From contig NC_134032.1 of NCBI RefSeq assembly GCF_964204645.1, positions 12,394,275 to 12,458,274 of the forward strand: a stretch of DNA of 64,000 nucleotides, given 5' to 3'. Under the pieces are notes generated by a model. The model was not told the DNA's origin and made no database searches. It worked only from the letters and a program-made list of their open reading frames with translations. A program made the position numbers and the translations under genes. Positions 24,029 to 35,600 of the stretch are shown here, one piece after another; positions within the stretch are counted from its first letter, which is position 1, and every line of letters begins with the position of its first letter. Origin of the DNA: Tubulanus polymorphus (Eukaryota > Nemertea > Palaeonemertea > Tubulaniformes > Tubulanidae).

Positions 24029-26055
24029 TCATTTACCGGTATCTATTACTCTTTGTTTTTCGGTCAGTTTGCGATAACCGCGCCCGTCCATACCGAGCTT
24101 ACCGATCGTTATCGGATACAACTCCATTTCTACGAACTTATCGTAGCGCACCCGCAGCGTTTCGATGCTGTAATTCAGAACGCGCGGGTGCGCGACCAAA
24201 TCGTCGACCGGCTGACCGAGATCGGTCAACAAAAAGTCCAGCATCGCTTCGAGTTTAATCGGCGACATCCCTCGCAGACGGTCGTAACGAGCGAACATCG
24301 ACGCGACGCTGCGATCGTCTAAATCCAGACGCCGTCGCAGATATTCCTCGTTCGTGCGACAATCGGCCAGAATCTCACGTTCCCGCTTGTGTCGATGCAA
24401 CAAATCGTCGAAGATATCGTCGGCGCAGTACAACAAGTGAAAATAACCGTCGCAGTTCTGCGGCGTCAAACCGCAATTTCGTACGACCGGAACGCGGCGT
24501 TTCAACTGCTCGAGTCGCGCGTGAAGCACCCGCGGGTGATTCCGTACGGATTCGGCGTCGATTCCCGCGCCGCGGCGCAGAAAATCCAGTTTCTGTTTGA
24601 CCGTGAAAATGTGACAGTTTTTCACCGGCAGGTACTCGACTAACTTATCGGCGGTCGCTCCGTCGCATTTTAGATAGTTACGCAACAAACCGCGTTTTCC
24701 GCCGAATTTCGTCGTCAGTTTGTATTTCTTCAGTTTTCGTTCGAGACGATTCTCGTATCCGATCTCGGACGTTTTTAAATCTAACAGTTTGAACGGTAGT
24801 TGCAAACTGTGCAGCTCGTCGACGCGGTTTTTCAACGTGTCGTAGCCGAACGTGTAGACGTCCGGATACGTGAGGATCTCCGCGGCAGTGATTTCGTTTT
24901 CGATCAACAGTTCGGTGATGTTTCGAATTTTCGAGAAGTTTATCCTCATAAGTCGCCTCTGTTTTTGAATGAGCGAACGGATTTCGCCGTCGGTACAATT
25001 CAGTTTACCGCTTAGATACCTGAAAATATGGATAAAAAGTTTCAAAGCTGAGTCTCAAAGACGCAATGTCTTGAAATGGTAGATCTATAAGGCTTGAGCT
25101 GGTGGTAAGTTTTTTTCGACTATTCAGCCAAACAGGCTTAGTTTCTGATAGAATCCCGCGATAATAACGAAAAAATAATACCAAGTCCGAAAATGTTTCC
25201 TTGAGCCTATTAGTCTTTTCAACTCGACTTAATCCTTTTCCATGGAGTAAGTCCTTTCCTTCATCATATTGAAGATTCTCGGACTGTCTAACTTTTGTTG
25301 TTAGATCATCGAGTTGGGAAACACTGATCGGCCTATCCAAATAGCATTTGCTTCACTGGTATTCGAACCCACAACCGCTCAGGTGTGAGTCAAACAAACA
25401 CCCTATCCACTAAGCCACAAAGACAGGACGAACCTTATTCTTGTAGTCATCTTCAGGAATACTGATAGGTCTACGATCAAAATTAGCATTCCTGAAGATG
25501 ACAATAAGAATAAAGTCGAAATGTTGAATAAATTACTACTGTTTAAGGAAAAATAAACAGGATGATATCATCGCAACACGGATTCAGTGTTGGTACGTAG
25601 GCATGGAAACATATCGCTAAACTTTCAAATCATGGAGTCACTTCTCTTCATTTAACCCCTTTCAGTGAAGACTTTTTGGATATCCTTCAATACAGTTTCT
25701 AATGGATTAAAAAACGATGATTTAGGTCAACTGCCTGTCCTTTCTGGTCCCATTTAGACCTTTTTACAGGTATGTACCACCAAATATGAGCGAGCTAGGC
25801 CACCCAGAATGCTTTCAAGTCAGGTTGAAAAAGACATTAGTAGGCCTAGCTAGGCGTTGTTTCTCAAACAATGACTCGTAACAACGACTGTTATTGAGAC
25901 TACTATAGCACCTACTTAATTCTCAATTCCAGGTCTGATGACTCGCTGCTGTCTCTCGTACCGGTAGCTGATAAATATCGACTCAGAACGATATTCACTA
26001 TGAGTGCCGATTGCGGGGCAGACGGCACAACCAACCGCAGTTTAGATAAAAACAT
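24029..26055 (-). CDS. Mitochondrial mTERF-family protein
   Basis: mTERF proteins are helical-repeat nucleic-acid-binding factors controlling mitochondrial transcription or ribosome assembly. Two coding exons join in phase 2: 25916-26055 (ATG 26055) and 24029-25019, giving 376 residues. The first exon encodes a plausible mitochondrial presequence (MFLSKLRLVVPSAPQS, basic and aliphatic, few acidic residues until about residue 34). The body shows repeated mTERF-type helices with the leucine-and-proline pattern: ILTYPDVYTFGYDTLKNRV, VRNHPRVLHARLEQL, LVAHPRVLNYSIETLRVRY. A splice site at 26088-26090 points to an upstream 5'UTR exon. An ATG at 25045 gives an apparent longer frame but lies in the intron. 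The pattern resembles MTERF1/2, but the exact member is not assigned. Head-to-head with RPN2. Confidence 0.85.
25345..25428 (-). repeat. tRNA-derived SINE head in mTERF intron
   Basis: On the minus strand: box A-like TGGCTTAGTGGATAGGG and box B-like GGTTCGAATACC, about 35 bases apart. The tRNA-like part is clear, but no tail or target duplication is resolved. Confidence 0.5.
25436..25545. repeat. Inverted repeat with a Penelope-like terminal motif
   Basis: Two arms of about 25 bases (TTATTCTTGTAGTCATCTTC... and its partial complement) form a hairpin. The right arm continues CCTGAAGATGACAATAAGAA, then GTCGAAATGTTG. A CTGAAGATG ... GTCGAAA-GTTG layout is often seen at ends of Penelope-like retroelements. 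No reverse transcriptase remains. Confidence 0.35.
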
Positions 26056-26087
26056 CTTTGTAGACCTCCGAAGTTGATGACAACAAC

Positions 26088-26626
26088 CTGAAAATGAAAT
26101 TAAATAACAAAAATCTCTATTTATCTATGGCCCTGTGGGCCGTACGGGATGCATGATATGAATTTTTATCTGATTGATATGATTAGTTTCGGTTTCTATC
26201 GATCAACAATCATCATTCAATTCTCAATGTCAAATTATTTCAAAAATCTAATAAGACATTTCAGAAAATATGCAGGAATGAATTCTACAACAGAGAATGA
26301 CCTTGAAAATTATCTCAAAACATAGTCTGTAAGGATGCGGACTACTTTAAATGCGTTTTCGTTCGTTTTTCGAAATATTTATTTTCAAATTCATGGGGGC
26401 TGCCATTTTGTTTTGTAATCTCCTCTATATCTTATTTGATTCAGATAAATTTATAAATTACCAGAATAATCAGGTAGTAGAGCTAATTTTAATAATTCTA
26501 TTGACATCTCAATATCGGCTCTCATTAAGATTCTGGATCGCAGTTAGTCTTTACTTTTCTGAAATATATTTTGGAATCAAGAGAAGGCTAAGACCTCAAC
26601 GCCCTCTTCCCGTAGCGGCTTGAAAC
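26088..26626. promoter_or_regulatory. Shared promoter region of mTERF gene and RPN2
   Basis: Only 0.54 kb separates the divergent mTERF acceptor site and the RPN2 start codon. No TATA box is obvious. The frame at 26351-26623 is not supported as a gene. Confidence 0.4.
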
Positions 26627-29600
26627 ATGTCGCAAGGTAGGTGTTTTATCTCGCTCTGTTTCGCTTAATATTTCTACTAAAATAACGGTGCAATCTTAGA
26701 ACTTTTACTTCGACAATGATCATAAACACCCGGTCTACGTTAGACGTTGAAATCGTCGTGAAATATCGTTCATAAAATCTCTAAATTCGATTTTGAAAAT
26801 GGTTAATTGTTTCGTGGTGCGGCGAGCGATGCCGGTCCGCGCCATTTTGCCACGTGTGACGTAGACATTATAAGCTCGGTGTTACACATTGATTGGTTGA
26901 AACGTGTTGTTTGAGTAATTAACTTTCTTTTAATTAATTTTGCTGCTAATTAGTAAAAATTGTAAGATTTAATTATACCTGTCTGTGGCTCATTTTAAGA
27001 TCTCCAATTCACCGCAAGAAGAAGGTCTTAAAATATGAAAATCCAGTAAATTACTGATAGTATCATTAATTATTAGTAATTAGGCAATTACTAAAGAGTT
27101 AGATTAGTCTTTTTGATGGGCAAATTATGAATGAAAATGGAACTAAAGTGTAAAGGTGTCTATGGCATTTAGCCTTAGCAAGATAGATTTGACTTGTTCG
27201 TTAGATTAGGCTTATATAGGCCTATTTGTTATTACTAGATACAATTTTTTCGGCTCAAAACTATGCAAAACTAAGAAATCCAAACTTCCTTCATTTTGAT
27301 GGTGAAGAAATATTGAATAAAGAGTGTGGCTCCAAAGGATTGTAATTAAAATTTCTGAGCTGAAAGTCTATAAGTCTTGGGAATTTATTGAGAGATTGTT
27401 AGATCGTATAAAATCAAATTTTTACTGTGTTAATTACTTGGACTTAGCAGATCTAGTCAGGGAAAATGACGTGCATCGTCCAGGGAAGGGCAAGTCAAAT
27501 ATAAGTGACTAACGAAGAATTCTATTTTGTTTATTTTCAGGAACGAGTGTTTTGGTGTTTTTTGCGTTGACGATCGTTGGTCAGGCGTTGACGCCGTCGT
27601 CGTATTTTACGACGGTCGATCAGCAGCGTCTGAAAGCGATATTCGAGGCCGCTCAGCCGTACGCCGACCTCGTACAGGCCCACTACTCGATCATGGGTCT
27701 CAAATTACTCGGCTCGTCCATACCTAAACCTCAGGTACATACATTTATAGTGTTATGCTTTTTGAAAACCTGGACTTGGTTCAGAAGTTTTGGATAGATA
27801 GTTCGATAAGTTAATTTTTTCAATGTTTTAAGGCTCGGAGCCAATTCCGTAACATCTTGATAAAATTCCTTAAGTTAGAAAATTGTTGAAAATATCTACT
27901 TGAAACGGGCTGTAGAACTGGGGTGGTATTTCTGGGTGTGGTTAATATGTTCCACCATCCAATTTAACCACAGCCATCTGAGTAAAATGCGTTGGTGAAA
28001 AACGGCTCTATGGCCAAATCTAAGCTTTGTGCAACTAGCAATTTGTTGCATGTCAGTCAAATGCATTACCCGGTCTCTAAGATATCTAAGTTGACAGTAA
28101 GTTGAACCTCTTTCTTGGCACAGTTTACTGGTTTCGAACGTTAACTGTGTTTATTTATTTACGAGAGGAACAAAAACTTGTGAAATCGTCTTCGGTTTCT
28201 AGCAGAAAAGTTGTTACGAAACCATCCTAAACTTTCACTACAATCGACAAAATATCATTGACGAAAGCGCAGAATTATTAACACCAACAAGTTTACCAAA
28301 TGAAGACATTTTCTGGTCTTGGGATTTCAGTTTTTTTTTCTCCAGTTAATTGATGGGTAGAAGTTCTGAAGTTTCTAGAAATGAATGGATTCTATTTGCG
28401 CGTTTATTGAAGTTTAATTACAGTATTTGTTGTAATGTTTTGTAGGACGCATGCAGCGTAATTAAAGCCAAGCTAGAGACGAACAGCGTGGAGTCTTTAT
28501 TTCATGGTTCCTCGGCCGCAAAACAGCTCGGAAACTGCCAGGTATTGCATCACCTTTCTTTGACAAAATTCTGGAAATTGAATCATTCGACACAACTGAA
28601 GATGATTTTTTTTTGTCTTGTGTTCCTTGTAGCTTTCTGCCGGAAATGTGAAGGATCTGTTAACGAGCCAAATCAAACCTGAATCATCAACGCTTGTCAT
28701 CTATCAGGCATTTTTCGCGCTGAAGAACTTAGGATTGTCCGGTAAGCTCCCAGAAAAATATGAAAATCCTCTTTAATCTAAGTTTTTCGTAGAAGATAAA
28801 ATCAGTTGTATTTATTAAACTTTCTTGTGAGAAATTAAATTAAACAAGAAAGTAATGCAGTATCAGTGGTTCAGTTGTCTTCAATAAGATCATAACGTTA
28901 AGTGATATTTTTCCTGGCAGGTCTACAGCGGAGTTGTGGTGGTTTAAACACCCTGTTCCCTAGACAACTTGCTAAATAAAAAGATGTTTTTAAGTTTGAC
29001 CATTTTTAACTGTTCAGTGTTAATAACGGATTAGGTAACATCAAACATAATATCATGAAATCCTTCTACATTTTTAGTACAAGATAAAAATGTTCGTGTT
29101 TGATTAGATAATGTGATACCTATGTTTCGATTGTCTTCAAAAGCAATCATAGCGTGAAGCCTTGTTTCTCAGGCAGGTCTACAGCGGAGTCGTGGTGGTT
29201 TAAACACCCTGTTCCCTAGACAACTTGCTAAATAAAGAGATGTTTTTAAGTTTGACCATATTTAACAGTTCGGTGTTAAATAATGGATTAGGTAACATCA
29301 AACATATATCTCAAATATCCAGGGCCCAATTGCGCAGTGTTGAGACTTAATGGTCAAAATGAGTTCTATAACTGGATGTCCTAAATATTTAATCTTAGAA
29401 ACATTTTATTTTGATGATTAATATCATTTCTATGTTGTTATTTCAGTTGATGCTGCCGCGGTGAGCAAGTCTCTTTTGGCTGCCCTTAAAAAGGACGACA
29501 GCGCATTGAGGTGGGTTTTAAATCCGAAAAGTCTGCCATTAATTGCTTAGTTTCACAGATATGGATCAAATCCTTATTCATATGCAGCATTTTCCAGAGT

Positions 29601-32600
29601 TGAAGTTGAAGCGATCTTTTGAAACATGAAATAATTGATGATTTATTTGATATTGTTGTTTTACAGTTACGCCTACGCGTTCCACGTCGCTGCAGAGTTA
29701 ACCGACGTCCAGAAATTCTACGATTTAATCGAAGATGTCATCGCTCAGGCTGATGAGGTCGATGAGGAATTCTTACAGGTAACGAGTAGTCCCTTCATGA
29801 CCCTTTCCCCGAGTCCGTAAACTTATCTGATTGCCCAACTAGCAAGTGATAGTATCAACTGAATGTTTTAATGTCCGTTGGTTTCACTAGCTCTTCTTAA
29901 CGGAGAGAATTCTTGCTGAGATAAATTTCGAGGAGAAACTGACTGGTGGATCTGTCTTTAAAACCAACCACACGGTTAAGTAACCCTCGTACAAATTCAG
30001 TCTTCGATCGCAAGGAAATTTCTTATGCAAATATCATAGACACCTATTTGACTATTGAGTTTAATCCTGCTTTTTCTCGTGCTCACATTAGTACCAATAT
30101 GCGTCAGTGCCAGTTTCATGCTGGCCATGTTTGGTCCAACCATAAATCTCGGACCATGCTGAATTTTCGTATGGGTCAAAATGTAACATGCTAACTTGTT
30201 CTGGAAGTGACATGCCCTGATTGCCAAAGCATTCGTTGTTTTGATAGAAAAAATGATTTAGGACATCTCTACATCTCTGGCCTCTCAATGGACCCAACTC
30301 GGCTTAGTGTGATTGCGGCTATTGTATTTGTCGATTTAAAAGTTTTAGAAGAATCTCTGAGGCAAGTGTGGAAAGTGGTGGCTGCTCGTTTCTGGCAGTC
30401 ATCTCTTTAATTTTTCACAATGAAAAATTCTTGCCAAATCAAATTTTCCGGGGTCGAAACGACCTGTGATTCTGACGCACACAGATCACGGGATAAGATT
30501 ACCCGAACAACGACTCATACGCCACCTATTAGTGATTATCGTTACTTTGGATGATTTGATGATTCAATTTTTCGATTCTTCCTTTACAGTTTGAAGGTGG
30601 TTTGTTCACGACTTCATTGGTTTTGGATGGTGCTTACAAACTGGCAGCCAAGGCGAATAAAGCCCCGACTATACCGCAAGTAAGTATCTGCACGCGGAAG
30701 TCCTCTCAACCCCTGCGTAACGAGTATATTTGGGTTGTTTTTGCAAGATGAAATAAATTTTTCAGCTCTTTCTAACTTAGATTTATAAATTTACAGAAAA
30801 ATTGAGAAAGTTTCATTTGAAATTTAGAGCAGTCTTGGGGGCCAGTCTCATCCATTATAAATCTGGCTCACTTGCAGTGTTTTCAATTAGATATTAAAAA
30901 GAAGCCTGGTCCCTTTGAGAAACAGGAGGGTCCCATAATATGTCACAGTCCCTGAAAGGAAACCTGGTTTGAAAAAACAGGCGGGTCCTCTACAACCGAC
31001 TGACGGGTCTGGGACCTGGCTCTTATTAAAAACACTGACTTGAAGCCTCGAGTCTCGATATAACTCCTATTTGGTCTTTAAATGAATGCCTCATCTCATG
31101 CCTCCCGTTGGAGAGAACTTTACAGCAGAAATGATGATCGTTCTAGGGCAGACTTTGATAAATCTGTGATGCGAAAAACGGAACATAATCCTACTGATCT
31201 GCTGTAACGAAATAAGAAAAAGTACAACTGTTCATCTCGGTTGTTAAACGATGCGTTCTATTTTCAGGATAAAGTGGTGAAATTTACGAACTATTTCCTC
31301 AGTCGTAAACACGTTCACCAGCTGCAGGCGGCATCGCACCTGCTCGCCGTTATCAAATCATTCACCGACAATAAATACCACATCCCAGTGGCGATCACGC
31401 TTGCCAGTCCGGTTTCCGTGTCCGAGAAACAACAATTAGTTCAGGTGAGTCGAGCGTATTGACTATGAATTTTGAATTCAAACTAGATCCTCAAGTTCTG
31501 CGGTTATCAATATTTGATTAGAAAAGAAATGAAGATTCAAATGACTGTCCAACTATGTACTTCGATTTTGAAATCGACCCTCCTGTCTTTTGACTGTCTA
31601 CCGCAATCCAGCTCCTGACAGCGACTCAAAAACAGCTCGTTAGGCGTTTATATTGCGAACAGAAATAACGTCTATCTCTTACACCGGTGGCTCCATCTAT
31701 TGAGTCTCGGGTGAACGTATAGATACAGTGATAATCGATAACGCTTCGTGAGGTCGGGCGATGTAGGTGTATTATGTCTATGATACCGTTTGTTGTTTGT
31801 AGGTTCGCGTGACCGATTTGTTGGGTAAAAGTATCGGTAAATTGACGACGACGGCCGACTCGGCGCGACACATCGCTGACAACGCGGTCGTGTTGAACAA
31901 AAAGCCGTTCAAACCTTCAACAAGCGATAGGTAATAAAGTTTTCAATTAGAATGCGTATTTGAGATTGTGTTGCCGGTGGCTTGTATCCCACCAGTCAGT
32001 TTTAACTAATTGGCATACCACTTTAGTGCGTCTGCACTGCGGCACGATATATTGTTAGTAACTGATATTTCACTTTGTTTGACAATAGAGATAAAATCAA
32101 ATGATTAATTATATCAATACACTGTGGTGCGGCGTACTAGCAATGTCCATCACTGATTAATACCCGTGCTGTGGTGTAGATGCACTGAAAGGGCTAAGTC
32201 AGGCAAAATGACAGTAGACTTGAATGAGATGGGTAAAGGGGGTGATTTATTTCACATTTGCACTTTTGCTATGATACTTGGATTTCGTTCAGTGATTATT
32301 TATCTCGAAAGCTTTCGAGGTGAAATTAGGCTATTGTTGTTCATACTTAATGGTAATTCAAACACGCTAGATTAGACATTCGAGAAATATTGAAAGATTA
32401 AATTGAAAAGTCTAAATAATTAAAGTAGACTTGAGTAACCACTTGCGTACTCCTGGTGGATCCTCATTTTCCGCTGATTAGAATTCCATGCGAAACGTAT
32501 TTCGAAGTTGTGTTGTAATTCTGCAAGATAAGAAAGTTACTCGAAAAGTTAATATTCCGGTTACTTTTTAGACACTTGCTAGATTATCAGTTGCGGGGGT

Positions 32601-35600
32601 ATCTTTTGAGCCATTCGGATTTGTTTGAAATACCCGTTTTGGTCAAGCAGATACCTTACATATGAAACTATTGATAATATATGCTCCTAAATCGTTCATT
32701 GGCTCCATCTATTGATCGAAAACTGCAATCCAGCTCCTGACAGCGACTCAAACGGCTCGTCAGGCGTTTATATTGCGAAAAGAAATAACGTCTATCTCTT
32801 ACACCGGTGGCTCCATCTATTGAGTCTCGGGTGAACGTATAGATACATCTGAATTATTGCGTTATAATACCGGGGTTCTTACACACTAGGGACTGTCACT
32901 GCTTGAAAATTCTAGGGGGGGGGGGCGAGGAATTTTGATTTTATCGCATCTTGTTCTTGGTCCAGTGACACAATAACCTCTTGATAAGAAACACTGAGGA
33001 TATCTTACTATTTCATAGAGGAATTACCAATTGCCTGATCTTTAAGAATGCTGTGAAATTATTTTCGGAAGAGTTTAATGAATTGATTTTTGAAATTTCA
33101 GCTCGCTTTACGAATTGAACTTCATGCAAGCGAAACCGGCGCGTGGATTCTATAAACTGACGGTTAGTGCGGCACCGACTAAACCCGACAAACGTCTCAT
33201 CGGAACGTCTGGCGCGAACATACAGGTTAAAGTCACCACGCAGGTGACCGTCGAGAATATCGAAGTCGGCGTCGCCGATAAAGATCAAACATCGGCCGCT
33301 AAAAGTATCAAGTGAGTATCGTAGCGTTTCGACTCTTGTCAATTCGGACCCAGTTCTACAGTTATGAGTTAAAGATTTGATTCGGTATTGATAATGAACT
33401 AAATTCTACCCAGAGTTGACATCGAATTCACAACTGTGGAACTGAGTTTCGTAACCTTGTATCAATACCTCCAATATCTTGTAGGCTGTAAACACTCCTA
33501 AGATATTTACCTAAGTTTGCTCTAATTTCTGGTGTTTGTCATTCATTTTCAAATAAAAAGACGTCTGCTTAAGTATTGGAACTCGCATGAATCGTGGACA
33601 ATTAAAAAACTGAAAGAAAGGCGATAAAGTGTCATATATCTCTGGGGTCCAGTCTACAGACTCGTATTATTCATTCCTAATTCAATACTCCTCTGAGCAA
33701 GATTATTCCCCTACGAACTTGGATATTCGTTCATAGGTTTATTCCTCTTGCAATATCAAGTATTTCTCAATGAATTGTTTCTCGATTCAATAAATCGATT
33801 ATTGCATCTTATATCAATTCATGAGTAACATCCACTTCTTTGCATCGATAACTGTTTTAAATACTTATGAATTATATAATATAGAAGGACTGAATTTCTC
33901 TGTAAACCTTTCACTTGAATCGCATCAGTTTTGTTAGTGTTCCGTATAAAACTGTTTCGGACGTTGAAAGGAAATAAAAGTTGTGCAAGTCCAGCTACTA
34001 GGACTGATCTGTTTTAATTACAGCAGTTCAGTCTTTATACACTTGCTACAGTATCTTCAATCTTCTATTTACTGTTAGAATTCTAGCTAGATTGGGTCTG
34101 GGGCACATGTAAAAGTCCATGATTAAAACTTTGCTGTTCACATCCTGAGAAACACACTTGTTTCCTGTGATGAGCGTTTATAGTTTATGAGACCAGATAT
34201 AATTCTTAGCGCTTGCGTTGTGCTGATTATTTCTTAACTCTAGATATATAGATGGCGGGGAGGTGAGGTGATGTAGATATGATTCCCGATGATTAGATTT
34301 GTCTTACACACTGATTCGTACATGCTGAATTGTGTTTGATAGGAAGAGTCTGAGGGATATTTGAAAAAAAAACATGTACTAATTGACTAATTACCCTCCC
34401 CTAATGCGTACGTAATAAATGAATGACCCCTAGAGGGATTGAGGGGGTTGGGTAGAAGTTTGAGATAGTTCCCGATGATTAGATTTGTCTTACACACTGA
34501 TTCGTACATGCTGAATTGTGTTTGATAGGAAGAGTCTGAGGGATAAGTGTCATCTATAAAACCAACCTGTTTCCACTGATTAAAGCATAAGTTTTTGAAA
34601 GTCGTCACTCTTCGGTCACAGTTTGTATCGATGCGAATATTCTTCAAACCGAGTTCATCGTAGATGATTAAAATCAGTTGTGCTTAATGAAAAAGTTATG
34701 CGTCATCAGTTCAATTGTCTCAGTATAGAGCGTGAAGCCATGTAACTAGTTTATAAGCATGGGTGGCTTCGCGGAAAGTCAAATAAAATTCTCAAGCCAG
34801 TTGGTGGTTGGCACCAATATGCTATTATGTTGGTTTAGCTAGTGAATGGCTACTGGTGGACTTGTTAAGGCATCTGCGTAAATTGTCGCAACTATTGTCT
34901 CGTTATAAACGAAATGAAACGATTTTCTCGTTGCAGATTACAACACCCGAATAAAGCGGCGAACGCCCTCGAGGCCGATCACCATCAGAAGATTCTCATG
35001 AAATTCCAGCTGAAAGACAAACTCAGCGGCAATTTGATGTTGGCTCATCAGACGTTCGTCCGTCTGACAAATGTCGACACGAAACAAGAAATCATCTTCA
35101 CGGCGAGCCCGGAAACATCGAAATCTTATAAATTTACGCTGGTTAGTTTTCTATTTGGTTATCGTGTCTATTTTCTCGAGCAAACTCGTTTCATCCGGAT
35201 TGTGCAGATCCAAAATGATCCATATTAATACTACTGGAACTGGAATTTCTGCTTAACTGGATGAAATGATTCGGTCGATGAATCGATGTTGTTCGAGTTA
35301 GAAGGAAATGTTGAGAAATGATGAATGAAAAAGGGACGTAATTCCGAATACAAAATGTCGATGAACACTTTAACTAAAATCTGATCTCTCATTTCTCCAA
35401 CTCGGTATAATTTGGCCCACATTTTCGTAGATTCTATTTTAATTCACAATTTTTGACGCCAGTTACATTGTCATGGCATGTATTGAAATACCACTTTTGG
35501 ACTTGACTATGCCTCTGCATGAGACCCGTAAAGACCATCTTAGCCAATCATGTGCAACGTAAAGACCACAGTGTTACATTTGAGTCTCTTTCAGATCTTG

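Noticed and set aside
25020-25045. Start of mTERF protein at MKLFIHIF
   Set aside because: These codons lie upstream of a clear 3' splice site and are intronic; the phase-matched presequence exon at 25916-26055 fits better.
26351-26623. 90-codon frame before RPN2
   Set aside because: AT-rich codon use, no homology recognised, and it ends 4 bp before the RPN2 start codon.
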